Shown here: piece after piece, positions 16,243-24,345 of the stretch | How positions within the stretch are numbered: the stretch's first letter is position 1 | Layout of the letters: every line of letters starts with the position of its first letter | Assembly (NCBI GenBank): GCA_964645555.1 | Contig: CAZYBP010000004.1 | Coordinates: forward strand, 1 to 35,835 | Source of the DNA: 2-02-FULL-38-15 sp964645555 | Lineage (GTDB): Bacteria > Patescibacteriota > Microgenomatia > Daviesbacterales > UBA10151 | Direction of reading: 5' to 3' | Length of the DNA stretch: 35,835 nucleotides | The notes under the pieces: model-generated | Database searches by the model: none | Seen by the model: the letters and a program-made list of their open reading frames with translations, nothing else | What the model was told of the DNA's origin: nothing | Made by a program: the position numbers and the translations under genes

Positions 16243-17026
16243 GATGAATTTCCAATTTCCCTAAAGCTTCTTTTAAATCTTCTGGTAATTCACTTTCAAA
16301 TTCCACCCACTCGTTCGTCTTAGGATGATAAAACCCGATCTTTGCAGCATGCAAAAATAGTCTGGGACACCATCTTTTATCTAATCTATATATTTTCCTG
16401 CCGACATACTTTTCATCGGAAACAATAGGAAAGTTTATATATTTTAAATGTACCCTAATTTGGTGTGTCCGTCCAGTCAATGGCCGGCAAGACAGCAGTG
16501 TGAACTGGTTATAATTCATTCTTTCCAGTTTTCTCATTTGTATTTTATTGAAATCCGAAAATAACATTTGACATTTGACATTTGACATTTGACATTTTTC
16601 TAATGGTTCATACTCTGTTACGGCTTCTTTACCCTCTTTTTCTAAAACTGTAAATTTTTCTCTGTTGCCAGGATTTCTACCTATTGATGCTTCCACTCTA
16701 ACTCCTTTATCAATAGTTCCATGAACTAAAGCTAAATACTGTTTTTTAACTTTTCTTTCTTTGAACTGAGCTTGTAAATTTTCTAAAGCAGATTGAGTCT
16801 TTGCCACCAAAAGCAGACCGGAAGTTTCTTTATCCAGTCTATGTACTATTCCCTGTCTTTCCAGTTGACGACTGTGGGCCCCCGAAGGGGAAGACAACTG
16901 ATACCTACCCAGCCAATCTTCCAGAGTATTGTCTTGCTGAGTTTCTGATTTATCAACTACTAAACCTGAGGGTTTGTTTATAACGAGAAAATTCCCGTCT
17001 TCAAAGATGATACTTAAATTTTGCAC
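16235..17026 (-). CDS. RluA-family pseudouridine synthase (RluD-like)
   Basis: 263 aa beginning at a GTG (MQNLSIIFED). It turns uridine into pseudouridine, probably in 23S rRNA. The catalytic motif is GIVHRLDKETSGLLL (Asp at about residue 66), and RPLTGRTHQIRVHL follows. There is no S4 domain. Two odd insertions are visible: residues about 46-56 (SSPSGAHSRQL) encoded by a CCCC-UUCG-GGGG hairpin sequence, and residues about 144-154 (KCQMSNVKCQM) encoded by 7-bp tandem repeats. The start codon lies inside another 7-bp repeat array shared with the end of the receiver gene. Overlaps the antiporter gene. Confidence 0.92.
   Translation of the reverse strand: MQNLSIIFEDGNFLVINKPSGLVVDKSETQQDNTLEDWLGRYQLSSPSGAHSRQLERQGIVHRLDKETSGLLLVAKTQSALENLQAQFKERKVKKQYLALVHGTIDKGVRVEASIGRNPGNREKFTVLEKEGKEAVTEYEPLEKCQMSNVKCQMLFSDFNKIQMRKLERMNYNQFTLLSCRPLTGRTHQIRVHLKYINFPIVSDEKYVGRKIYRLDKRWCPRLFLHAAKIGFYHPKTNEWVEFESELPEDLKEALGKLEIHHE
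16564..16598. repeat. Five 7-bp tandem repeats inside the pseudouridine synthase gene
   Basis: Unit ACATTTG (plus strand), five copies, the last ending ACATTTT. Seven is not a multiple of three, so the same unit is read in all frames, giving residues KCQMSNVKCQM. Confidence 0.95.
16876..16889. repeat. Shared 14-mer GGGCCCCCGAAGGG, copy 1
   Basis: Identical to 34318-34331 in the aminopeptidase gene. In the mRNA (minus strand) it folds as CCC-UUCG-GGG, a stable tetraloop hairpin. Confidence 0.85.
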
Positions 17027-17048
17027 TTTGCACTTTGAACTTTCAACT
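17021..17048. repeat. Four degenerate 7-bp repeats at a gene junction
   Basis: TTGCACT, TTGCACT, TTGAACT, TTCAACT (plus strand). They span the stop of the receiver gene and the GTG start of the pseudouridine synthase. Confidence 0.85.
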
Positions 17049-17429
17049 CTTTTGTAGGTAGCTTTTAATTTCTGTTAGAACCTGATCGGGATTTAGGGCA
17101 GATTTAATCAAATATCCTTCCGCTCCCAAATCAAAACTTTCCTTGATGACTGCATCCTGGCCTAAATTTGTTAAAACTACAATATTTACCTTGGAAGATT
17201 TAGGTGGTGTTAATTTTAAATCCCTGAGTATTTGTAAACCATCCTTTTTAGGCAACATGATATCTAAAAGAATTAAATCATATTCGTTGCCTAAAATCTT
17301 TTGTAAGGCAATATCCCCATCAGGTGCAGCATCAACTATATACCCTTCATCTGTCAAAAGTTCCTGATAAAACTCTCTTAGGAATTGATCATCTTCTACT
17401 ACTAATATCTTTTTACTATTATTATCCAT
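17043..17429 (-). CDS. Single-domain response regulator (CheY-like)
   Basis: 128 aa, receiver domain only, no output domain. Acidic pocket E12/D13/D14, phospho-acceptor D56 (LLDIMLPKKDG), switch Thr (VLTN, about 86) and Lys (YLIKS, about 108) are all present. It likely takes phosphate from the histidine kinases encoded just upstream and acts by protein contact. It has its own TTGACT-17-TAACAT promoter, so it can be made independently of the kinases. Confidence 0.95.
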   Translation of the reverse strand: MDNNSKKILVVEDDQFLREFYQELLTDEGYIVDAAPDGDIALQKILGNEYDLILLDIMLPKKDGLQILRDLKLTPPKSSKVNIVVLTNLGQDAVIKESFDLGAEGYLIKSALNPDQVLTEIKSYLQKS

Positions 17430-17438
17430 CTTTATCCT

Positions 17439-17467
17439 ATGTTAGAGTGACCAGATCTTGCAGTCAA
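17439..17467 (-). promoter_or_regulatory. Receiver-gene promoter (TTGACT-17-TAACAT), leaderless type
   Basis: TTGACT 17467-17462, TAACAT 17444-17439, and ATG 9 nt further. AGGA follows the -10 and would be mostly upstream of or at the transcript start. Confidence 0.55.
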
Positions 17468-17471
17468 GACT

Positions 17472-18941
17472 CTAAATGACTGCCGGTTCCAGCTCCTTTA
17501 TCTCTCCCTGGGCTCTAACCTGATAACTGGAAATGTGTGTTAGTTTATCTTGAGTAGCCAAAGGCAGGGAAAAAGTAAAGGTTGATCCCTTGTCTACCCC
17601 CTCAGACTGAGCCCAGATGCTGCCATGCATCAGTTCTACCAAAGATTTAGATATATATAATCCTAAACCTGTTCCTCCTGAGGTAGATACAGCAGTATAT
17701 GAATTATCCAACCTTGAGAATTTATGGAAAAGCTTACCTAAATCATCCCGGGACATACCCCGGCCATTATCTTTAATAGATACTTCTACCATCCTACCAT
17801 CAGTGAAAAAACCAATCGTAATGGTACCTCCCGGATAAGTGTATTTTAAAGCATTACCTATCAAATTAAGTAGTATTTGATGCACCTTTTCAGGATCGGC
17901 AAAAACAGCAGGCACAAGATGGTCTAAAATTGTCAGCTGCAGCCTTTTTTCACTAGCCTTCATCTTTACTTCCTCTACCACCTCATGCACAACCTTCAGG
18001 ACATTAAAAGGTTTTGGGTTTATCGCAATCCTTCCAGATTCAAGAGTAGAAACCCGCAGCATATCAGACACCAAATCTATTAACCTTTCTGTTGAGGTTA
18101 AGGTTCTATATAAATACTTCTTAACTTTCTGAGACAACGGTAAATCAGACTTATGTAAAGCCATCCAGACATATGAGCGGATAGCTGTCATAGGAGTCCT
18201 TAGTTCATGTGAGGTAATGGAAATTAATTCATCTTTCATTTGATCTACTTCCTGCAATTTTTGATTAGCCAAAGAGAGCTGTTCACTGGTTTCTTTCAAG
18301 TCTTGATAAAGACTAGCATTATCTAAAACTCTGGCTGCTTCAGTAGTAAACTCTTCCATAATAGTGTAGGCAAATTTGGAAATGTTTTCCCTTTTGACTG
18401 TAATTGGATACTCAATTACACCAATCACTCTATTCTGAATAATCAAGGGATATATAAAAACTCCTTTGATATTAAGTTTTTTCTGTATGTCTGCTGAAAC
18501 TGATTCAGGTAATACTCCCCTTTGAATATCAGCCATATTTTCAGTAAAAATTCCTCTCCTAAGTTTTACTGATTGAACAAATGAATTATTTTCCAAATTA
18601 AGCGGTACCCTCTGTTCCTGAAATTTCACTGGTAAGTTTCTTAATAGCTCGTTTGTGACTTCATCTCCGGCAATTGCCACTCGTTTGATTACACCTAATT
18701 TATAATCCACCAAGGCGATAACGCTAAACAAATAACCCAGTTCCCGGCGGATCACCTCAACAATGGCTTGAGACAGAGGTTCTATTTCCACCGAAGAGGT
18801 AGCTGCCACATCCAATCTTCTTAAAGCAGTCAGTAATCTGTTTTGAAAGGATAGTTGACTAATCCAGTTACGGACAAAAATAACAGCCGCAATAAAGATT
18901 ACTGAACCTGATATTATTAATATTGGGATTATAGTTATCAT
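17472..18941 (-). CDS. GAF-domain sensor histidine kinase (second of a tandem pair)
   Basis: 489 aa. One TM helix (about residues 3-24), a GAF-type sensor (about 50-210, LGYLFSVIALVDYKLG, GVFIYPLIIQNRVIGVIEYP), a coiled coil (210-240), HisKA with SHELRTPMTAIRSYVW, then HATPase with N box (LLNLIGNALKYTYPG), G1 (DNGRGM) and G2 (GGTGLGLYISKSL). Its ATG overlaps the stop of the first kinase (ATGA). The last 253 bp are identical to those of the first kinase, whereas the rest has diverged. The cognate receiver is probably at 17043-17429. The signal is unknown. Confidence 0.95.
   Translation of the reverse strand: MITIIPILIISGSVIFIAAVIFVRNWISQLSFQNRLLTALRRLDVAATSSVEIEPLSQAIVEVIRRELGYLFSVIALVDYKLGVIKRVAIAGDEVTNELLRNLPVKFQEQRVPLNLENNSFVQSVKLRRGIFTENMADIQRGVLPESVSADIQKKLNIKGVFIYPLIIQNRVIGVIEYPITVKRENISKFAYTIMEEFTTEAARVLDNASLYQDLKETSEQLSLANQKLQEVDQMKDELISITSHELRTPMTAIRSYVWMALHKSDLPLSQKVKKYLYRTLTSTERLIDLVSDMLRVSTLESGRIAINPKPFNVLKVVHEVVEEVKMKASEKRLQLTILDHLVPAVFADPEKVHQILLNLIGNALKYTYPGGTITIGFFTDGRMVEVSIKDNGRGMSRDDLGKLFHKFSRLDNSYTAVSTSGGTGLGLYISKSLVELMHGSIWAQSEGVDKGSTFTFSLPLATQDKLTHISSYQVRAQGEIKELEPAVI
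17483..17735 (-). repeat. 253-bp exact repeat, copy in the second kinase
   Basis: Identical base for base by eye to 18949-19201. It covers the final part of HATPase and the C-terminal tail; identity ends abruptly at both sides. Confidence 0.9.
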
Positions 18942-20422
18942 ATGACTACCGGTTCCAGCTCCTTTATCTCTCCCTGGGCTCTAACCTGATAACTGGAAAT
19001 GTGTGTTAGTTTATCTTGAGTAGCCAAAGGCAGGGAAAAAGTAAAGGTTGATCCCTTGTCTACCCCCTCAGACTGAGCCCAGATGCTGCCATGCATCAGT
19101 TCTACCAAAGATTTAGATATATATAATCCTAAACCTGTTCCTCCTGAGGTAGATACAGCAGTATATGAATTATCCAACCTTGAGAATTTATGGAAAAGCT
19201 TGGCTAAATCATCTTTGGCAATTCCTGCCCCGTTATCTTTGACAGATATCTCCACTGATTTACCATCAGTAAAGAAATTAACAGAAATAGTCCCACCTGG
19301 ATAAGTAAACTTTAAAGCATTCCCGATTAAATTTAAAAGCACTTGATGAACTTTATCCGCATCAGCAAAAACTTGAGGCAAGCTATGTTCCAATACTAAA
19401 AGCTGTAGTCTTTTTTCGTCAGATTTAACCTTCACTTCTTCCATCACATCTTTCACTAGCTCCACAATATTAAATGGTTTAGGATTAATTTCAATTTTGC
19501 CAGCCTCAATCCTGGAAACATTCAGCATATCAGAGACTAAATTAATTAACCTTTCTGTGGAAAGCAGTGTTCTATAAAGGTATTTTTCCAATCTTTGAGA
19601 CAAAGGCACATCAGATTTATGTAGCGCCATCCAGACATATGATCTAATAGCTGTCATAGGGGTACGTAACTCATGTGAAGCCACTGATACAAAGTCATCC
19701 TTTAACTGATCTAATTCCTTTAATCTTTGATTAGCGTTTTTCAAAGCCTGATTACTAATATCAAGCTCCTTAGTTGTATCTTTTAAGTTCTGATATAACA
19801 TAACATCATCCAATACTCGAGCCACTTCTGCTGTAAATTCTTCCATAATCGTATATTCAAATTGTGAAATTTTTTCTTTCCTTTTTTGGGTAGGATATTC
19901 AACTATGCCAATTACCCTCCCCTTAGCTATCAAAGGATATAAGAAAACACCTCCTAAGTTAAATTGTTTTTGAATTTTTTGAGAAACATCTATAGGTAAA
20001 ACACCTGCTTGAATATCGTAGAGATTTTCCGTAAAAATTTTTTGTTTACTATTAATAACTTTTATAAAAAGATTCTCTTTGGAGCTAAAAGGAACTATTT
20101 GATCCTTAAACCGAATAGGTAAAGTTTCAAGTAATTTTTCTAGCTCATCATTCGTAGAAATAGCTACCCGCTTTATACCATTCACTTTATAATCTACAAG
20201 CGCAATTACTCCAAAGAAATATCCTAATTCTTTGCGTACAACATCTACTATAGCCTGGCATAAGGGTTGAATCTCCACTGTAGAGATAGCAGCAATATCC
20301 AAACTCCTTAAAGCTTTGAGCAACCTATTTTGATAGGACAACTGACTCATTCTCCTTTGTGCAAAGATAGCAACAATAGAACTGAGTAATAAAACCAATA
20401 ATAGGACTACGGCAGCTGACAT
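18938..20422 (-). CDS. GAF-domain sensor histidine kinase (first of a tandem pair)
   Basis: 494 aa from the ATG at 20422 (MSAAVVLLLV). The frame is open to 20449, but a TAGACA-17-TATAAT promoter overlaps the two earlier Met codons, so they would not be in the mRNA. Same layout as its neighbour: TM helix (about 3-20), GAF (about 50-210, LGYFFGVIALVDYK, GVFLYPLIAKGRVIGIVEYP), coiled coil, HisKA (SHELRTPMTAIRSYVW), HATPase (NALKFTYPG, DNGAGI, GGTGLGLYISKSL). It arose by tandem duplication with the gene that follows it. Membrane-tethered cytosolic sensor; ligand unknown. Confidence 0.95.
   Translation of the reverse strand: MSAAVVLLLVLLLSSIVAIFAQRRMSQLSYQNRLLKALRSLDIAAISTVEIQPLCQAIVDVVRKELGYFFGVIALVDYKVNGIKRVAISTNDELEKLLETLPIRFKDQIVPFSSKENLFIKVINSKQKIFTENLYDIQAGVLPIDVSQKIQKQFNLGGVFLYPLIAKGRVIGIVEYPTQKRKEKISQFEYTIMEEFTAEVARVLDDVMLYQNLKDTTKELDISNQALKNANQRLKELDQLKDDFVSVASHELRTPMTAIRSYVWMALHKSDVPLSQRLEKYLYRTLLSTERLINLVSDMLNVSRIEAGKIEINPKPFNIVELVKDVMEEVKVKSDEKRLQLLVLEHSLPQVFADADKVHQVLLNLIGNALKFTYPGGTISVNFFTDGKSVEISVKDNGAGIAKDDLAKLFHKFSRLDNSYTAVSTSGGTGLGLYISKSLVELMHGSIWAQSEGVDKGSTFTFSLPLATQDKLTHISSYQVRAQGEIKELEPVVI
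18949..19201 (-). repeat. 253-bp exact repeat, copy in the first kinase
   Basis: Identical to 17483-17735. Flanking sequence on either side differs at many positions. Confidence 0.9.
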
Positions 20423-20432
20423 ACTTGTTTTC

Positions 20433-20461
20433 ATTATATGAAAAGCCAAAGGGTTTGTCTA
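20433..20461 (-). promoter_or_regulatory. Kinase operon promoter (TAGACA-17-TATAAT), leaderless type
   Basis: TAGACA 20461-20456, TATAAT 20438-20433, and ATG at 20422, ten bases after the -10. Fixes the start of the first kinase. Confidence 0.65.
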
Positions 20462-20474
20462 AAGAAGTATAAAA

Positions 20475-21326
20475 TTAGGCTGCTCGGGAATGAAAAGTAG
20501 TATAACCAAAAGCTCTAAGGCTGTAAATTACTAAACTAAGTTTAGACATTGTCTCTAACTCTGTTAATTTTCCCTGCAGATCATCTATTCCTCTTCTGGC
20601 ATTTACCACTAAAAATCTGTTGTAACCAACAATAAAAGGTAGCGTTGAAATAATGGGAGGAGAACCCTTTTGATACTTATCTTCCTCTATATCCATTACT
20701 GCAGCGACTATATTATCTTTATCTCCTAATTGTTCATAAGATCCTACTAATCTTGTTTGAGTTCCCTTACCTCTTAAGTTAGCAGAGGTAAACAACATCG
20801 TAAACCTATCCGGTGGTAAACCTAAGTTATTTCTTATGTATCTAAATAACTGTGCAGTTGGCCCGAGATCTAGCCGATCACACCAAACTGTTAATTTTTC
20901 CCTAGTCTTGTGAAGTTTGTCAAACTTAGTAAGCCAGTCCGGGAGTACAGGATTGGCTTGTGCTATCACTCCAAATACTTCATTACTTAAAGCCGAAGTT
21001 AATCTTTCTACTAAAGGTCTTTGATTAGAGGCTACCCATAACGCCATCTCCTCTCTTGGAATACCTAAAGCCACCAGTTGATCCAAGGGTCTTTCTTTTT
21101 GTCTGTTTAACATCTGCATTGCTATAGGAAGTTTCTCTTCGATATAAAACCCTGTACCTAAAATATAAGGACCATCACCACTTTGAATTAAAACAGATTG
21201 TCTTTTATGTGGATCTTCCCTAGTAACTGCTTCAGCTACTACAGAAATCCAGTCGTTTGTACTGGTGGTTACAATTGGAACCTTTCTCTCAGCGGGTAAA
21301 ATTATTTCTCTCGAGCACATCATCAT
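20475..21326 (-). CDS. Hypothetical cytosolic protein
   Basis: 283 aa with three possible start Met in a row (MMMCSREII). No signal peptide, TM helix or motif I recognise. The middle has a helix-rich region (ERPLDQLVALGIPREEMALWVA; WLTKFDKLHKTREKLTVWCDRL) and the C-terminus ends LQGKLTELETMSKLSLVIY. It starts 10 nt after the methyltransferase stop, with a TATAAT 8 nt before its ATG, so it may have its own leaderless transcript. Context (methyltransferase, then kinases) does not define a job. Confidence 0.7.
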   Translation of the reverse strand: MMMCSREIILPAERKVPIVTTSTNDWISVVAEAVTREDPHKRQSVLIQSGDGPYILGTGFYIEEKLPIAMQMLNRQKERPLDQLVALGIPREEMALWVASNQRPLVERLTSALSNEVFGVIAQANPVLPDWLTKFDKLHKTREKLTVWCDRLDLGPTAQLFRYIRNNLGLPPDRFTMLFTSANLRGKGTQTRLVGSYEQLGDKDNIVAAVMDIEEDKYQKGSPPIISTLPFIVGYNRFLVVNARRGIDDLQGKLTELETMSKLSLVIYSLRAFGYTTFHSRAA

Positions 21327-21335
21327 AAGTATAAA

Positions 21336-22118
21336 TTATATTCTTTCCAAAGGAATGTTTAAATAAAACCTCTGGCCTATCTGCCCTGGTTTCTGCTCAG
21401 GATGATCCCAAAGATATGATTCTGCTTCCATGAATCTGAAACGGCCTCTGACTGCTTCCTGCACTTGTTCAACTGTGGCAAAATACCAACTGAAGGCTTC
21501 ATATTGAGGAGGATATTGATGCGGCCTGCTAGATACGTCTCCTTGTCTATTTTCTAAATTTACTTGACCATCTCTAAATTCCAGCCAACCAATTCCTGCC
21601 TCTCTGATTGGTACTCCATAAAAATCATCATCATAGGCACTAAAACCCACAATTTGTCCTAATGCGCCGGCAGCAGTAACCCTGGCTGCTTCCTCAAAAT
21701 ATCTCTTCCAATCTGAAAAATGTAGATGACATAACGAACAAAAATCATGAAAACCCTCGAAAGTTCCATTTGCAAAAGGAAGCTCCAGCATATTTCCTCT
21801 TTCAAAGGAAAGGTCTTCTTGTGATAGCTGGAGATCTCGAGCTAAAGCTCTAGCTTTCATAATACCGTTTTGGGTAATCTCCACCCCTAATACCCTCAAG
21901 CCATAATCTGTTACTAATTGTGCTGCATGTTCACCTGAGCCTGATCCTTCGTCCAGAATCCTGGGATTTGGTCCAAAACGCTCCTTTAATCTCTCAGCAA
22001 ATTGCGAAATAGTTGGCGACAAGGGTTGTTTCCTCCAGTGTCCGCCTTGATCCCGAGCTTGACGCCCATAAACTTCTTCTAAAGTACCAATTTTTGCTAG
22101 ATATCTGTCTACGCTCAT
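21336..22118 (-). CDS. Class I SAM-dependent methyltransferase
   Basis: 260 aa. The SAM-binding Rossmann motif is RILDEGSGSGEHAAQLV (about residues 54-71), followed by the acidic ribose-binding strand LGVEIT and motif II-like GNMLELPFANGTFEGFHDFC. The early region (GGHWRKQPLSPTISQFAERL) resembles Methyltransf_11/25 enzymes of small-molecule type. Substrate cannot be told. Transcribed from a strong TTGACA-17-TAAGAT promoter ending 7 nt before the ATG. Confidence 0.85.
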   Translation of the reverse strand: MSVDRYLAKIGTLEEVYGRQARDQGGHWRKQPLSPTISQFAERLKERFGPNPRILDEGSGSGEHAAQLVTDYGLRVLGVEITQNGIMKARALARDLQLSQEDLSFERGNMLELPFANGTFEGFHDFCSLCHLHFSDWKRYFEEAARVTAAGALGQIVGFSAYDDDFYGVPIREAGIGWLEFRDGQVNLENRQGDVSSRPHQYPPQYEAFSWYFATVEQVQEAVRGRFRFMEAESYLWDHPEQKPGQIGQRFYLNIPLERI

Positions 22119-22125
22119 ATAGATT

Positions 22126-22154
22126 ATCTTACTTCATTCCTAACAATATGTCAA
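22126..22154 (-). promoter_or_regulatory. Methyltransferase promoter (TTGACA-17-TAAGAT), leaderless type
   Basis: TTGACA 22154-22149, TAAGAT 22131-22126, and only 7 nt to the ATG at 22118. The transcript would start at or on the start codon. Confidence 0.65.
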
Positions 22155-22215
22155 AACTATAGGGTCTGGTTATAATCATTCTTCAACCCTTTACACTCAT
22201 ATTACACTCATAATA

Positions 22216-22244
22216 TTGACTAAATGTTTAGTCAGGCATACGAT
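22216..22244 (+). promoter_or_regulatory. Promoter repeat copy 1 (TTGACT-17-TACGAT) with perfect palindrome
   Basis: TTGACT 22216-22221, TACGAT 22239-22244. TGACTAAA-TG-TTTAGTCA (22217-22234) is a perfect 8-bp inverted repeat overlapping the -35 and spacer, a classical place for a repressor such as a TetR-type dimer. Nearly the same 60 bp recurs at 27670. The intergenic stretch 22119-22463 also holds a GTGGC/GCCAC hairpin at 22377-22393 flanked by A/T runs, and an extended -10 box. Confidence 0.6.
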
Positions 22245-22250
22245 AGTAAT

Positions 22251-22331
22251 ATGTTTGAGAATTTTTTCAATAAACACACCTCAGTGATTTGTCTCCTACA
22301 ACTAATACCCTACTCTACTCACACACTTTAA
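22251..22331 (+). CDS. Possible 26-aa leaderless ORF
   Basis: ATG lies 6 nt after the TACGAT box, encoding MFENFFNKHTSVICLL and ten more residues before TAA. The same start (MFENF) follows the second promoter copy at 27670, then diverges after a one-T indel. It is either a real leader peptide or the remnant of a deleted gene. Weak. Confidence 0.25.
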   Translation: MFENFFNKHTSVICLLQLIPYSTHTL

Positions 22332-22429
22332 TCATCTTAGAACACTGTAGCAAATATATTGGAAATTTGCCAAAAAGTGGCACAAAAGGCCACAAAAAAA
22401 TCCCCGCCTGCAGGTTAGCGAAGGATTAT

Positions 22430-22437
22430 GGTATAAT
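22430..22437 (+). promoter_or_regulatory. Extended -10 (TGGTATAAT) before the secreted zincin-like gene
   Basis: TATAAT 22432-22437 preceded by TGG; no clear -35. Predicted leader about 20 nt to the ATG at 22464, with no Shine-Dalgarno. Confidence 0.5.
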
Positions 22438-22463
22438 ATACTAATAATTATATAGGCCTATAT

Positions 22464-23714
22464 ATGTCTAACGAAAATAGGCTTGAAGCTAGAACTTCAA
22501 GTCCGGATATTCATGCTACATTAACGGAGCGTTTTCGTCAAGTGGTAAATGGCGTAGAAACTTTTACACGGAACCATTTAGCTGAACCAGTAACTTCAGC
22601 GTTAACCTCTTATCAAACCAGACCCAGCTTTAGATTAACTGCTCTATCAGGAGCATTAGCTCTTACCTTGTTTACTGCGGCAGTAACCCCGGTACATGCC
22701 GAGGGACAATTAGATGGAAGTGGTGCAGTTACAGTTGGAACTACCAGTGCAATGGTAGCCGATGGATACCCTACACTAGATTCCTCTGGTACTGCAGGAA
22801 CAGGTGATGGGAGGCCAGATCTTGATCCAGATCCTGATTCTGAAGGTGACGCAGATTCTGGGTCAAACAAGCCAAATGAAGTAGAAGTAGCAGGGGTAAT
22901 GGTAGCAGCTGATGCAGATGCAACACTGGCAAGCCCTGAAGAAATAGATCCTGCTTTAACAGAAGAAAACTTAACATTAGCCCAAGCTCAATTTGAAGTT
23001 ATCCCCCCTCCTAAAACACAAGAACAGATAAACCAAGAAAGAATCCAATTTGAGAGAGAAAATCATCCAATATACCAGCAATTTGTAATAGCAGCCGGTG
23101 GAATTATCATTAAAGCACCCAATGGAGTTAGCACAAAAACTTTAGATATGGCTAAAGCTACTGTTGAAGACATGTTAAGTTATAGAGATGATATCAGGCA
23201 AAGATTGATAGATCGAGGAACCCAAGTGGTTGTTTTCCCACAGAAGATGAGAGTGACTGAACTACCAGAATTTGCCCCATACTCTGAAGTAAAATCTCCT
23301 ACGGGAAGTTCTATGGAGATAACAAGAACTGTTACTCTCACTACAAAAGATGTCGTGATAAGCGCTGTGGGAGAGGATGAATTTATGTTCAGGGTTGCAC
23401 CACGATCTGGACTGCATCATGAATTGGGGGGTGCTATAGCAAATGTTGGCTTATCAAATGAAGAAGGTTCAGAATTAGGTAGTCTTTTTAATTCAAATAA
23501 AAGCAACCCTCTGTTTACCGGATCTCTAATGAGCGTAAGTAAGTTTGAACTTCTTGCGGTACTAACAGATATCTACAAAGGAGACCTTCTTAAAGATCCT
23601 GTGGCTGCACAAGGACTTAGTAATGGACTGGCAGACCCTGATAAGCTTAACGAGGTTGCCCCTGATTTATATACTTTCATAGCCTCTATCTATGGAGCGA
23701 GAGCTGTAAAATAA
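22464..23714 (+). CDS. Secreted/membrane protein with degenerate gluzincin-like domain
   Basis: 416 aa. A long N-terminal cytosolic region (1-55) precedes a hydrophobic export helix (about 57-79, ending AVTPVHAEG). An acidic disordered linker follows (about 117-140, DLDPDPDSEGDADSG). The C-terminal half (200-416) looks like the ATLF/anthrax-lethal-factor type metallopeptidase fold: VVVFPQKMRVTELPEFA, then SGLHHELGGAI (His319-Glu320) and a downstream acidic helix KFELLAVLTDIY (Glu362), and APDLYTFIASIYG. The second His of HExxH is Gly323, so zinc binding and catalysis are doubtful. It is extracellular. Fold call is by pattern memory, moderate confidence. Confidence 0.75.
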   Translation: MSNENRLEARTSSPDIHATLTERFRQVVNGVETFTRNHLAEPVTSALTSYQTRPSFRLTALSGALALTLFTAAVTPVHAEGQLDGSGAVTVGTTSAMVADGYPTLDSSGTAGTGDGRPDLDPDPDSEGDADSGSNKPNEVEVAGVMVAADADATLASPEEIDPALTEENLTLAQAQFEVIPPPKTQEQINQERIQFERENHPIYQQFVIAAGGIIIKAPNGVSTKTLDMAKATVEDMLSYRDDIRQRLIDRGTQVVVFPQKMRVTELPEFAPYSEVKSPTGSSMEITRTVTLTTKDVVISAVGEDEFMFRVAPRSGLHHELGGAIANVGLSNEEGSELGSLFNSNKSNPLFTGSLMSVSKFELLAVLTDIYKGDLLKDPVAAQGLSNGLADPDKLNEVAPDLYTFIASIYGARAVK

Positions 23715-23731
23715 CTTTAATTCCGCCTAGG

Positions 23732-23761
23732 TTGACAAGATAACTATTCAGGACCTACTAT
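23732..23761 (+). promoter_or_regulatory. Promoter of the surface operon (TTGACA-18-TACTAT), leaderless type
   Basis: TTGACA 23732-23737, TACTAT 23756-23761 (overlapping a TATAAT at 23759-23764), and ATG at 23770. Predicted start at or just before the ATG. Confidence 0.6.
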
Positions 23762-23769
23762 AATAATTA

Positions 23770-24345
23770 ATGGACAATGTGCCCAATACCAATCTTGAGC
23801 CTGTTGTCATTAATTCTCCACCGGAAAATATGATCTTAAAAATCGGCAAGTTTTACTTGATAAAATGGGAATTAGTGGCTCTTATTTTACTGTTGATACT
23901 CAGTTTAATTTTAACTTATGTTTTTACCCCTCAAAGGATTACTAAAGAGAAACCTATATTCTCTTTACCAACCGAGAAGATAAACCTTCCCATTTCCTTG
24001 GATCTGTTACAAGATCCAGCATTTTCTAATTGGTCTGCCCAAATAATGGGCAAAATAACTTCTAAGAGTTTAGACAGTATTACTCTAAACCATGTAGTAT
24101 TAGAAGCAAGTCCTTCAGGTAAACTAACATTTAAAGATAGTAGTGATAATCAAACTCTTAAAATTAACGTCATAATAAACACTACTTCTTTTGTCAGCAG
24201 CTTAAAAACAAAAGAAGCTACAGCTTCTCCTACTTCCCTGTCTTTGAACCAATTAAAGACAGGAGACATCTTAATAGGCCAGGTGAAATTAGAAAAAGTA
24301 GGCAGTGACTGGCAAATTATTGGTGGAAAATTAACTGTACAATAA
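23770..24345 (+). CDS. Single-pass membrane protein, paralogue of the next gene
   Basis: 191 aa. Cytosolic N-terminus (1-33), one TM helix (about 34-52), then an extracellular domain (80-191) with a small beta-barrel look: GKITSKSLDSITLNHVVLE, NTTSFVSSL, LKTGDILIGQVKL. The following gene has the same strand order (GKVIKKDINSFVLKT, LQPGDNVRGGI), so they are diverged duplicates. Overlaps the next start by one base (TAATG). Family not recognised. Confidence 0.75.
   Translation: MDNVPNTNLEPVVINSPPENMILKIGKFYLIKWELVALILLLILSLILTYVFTPQRITKEKPIFSLPTEKINLPISLDLLQDPAFSNWSAQIMGKITSKSLDSITLNHVVLEASPSGKLTFKDSSDNQTLKINVIINTTSFVSSLKTKEATASPTSLSLNQLKTGDILIGQVKLEKVGSDWQIIGGKLTVQ

Noticed and set aside
22377..22393. 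Rho-independent terminator (GTGGC hairpin with A/T runs)
   Set aside because: It would terminate minus-strand transcription, yet no minus-strand gene lies to its right; the stem is only 5 bp.
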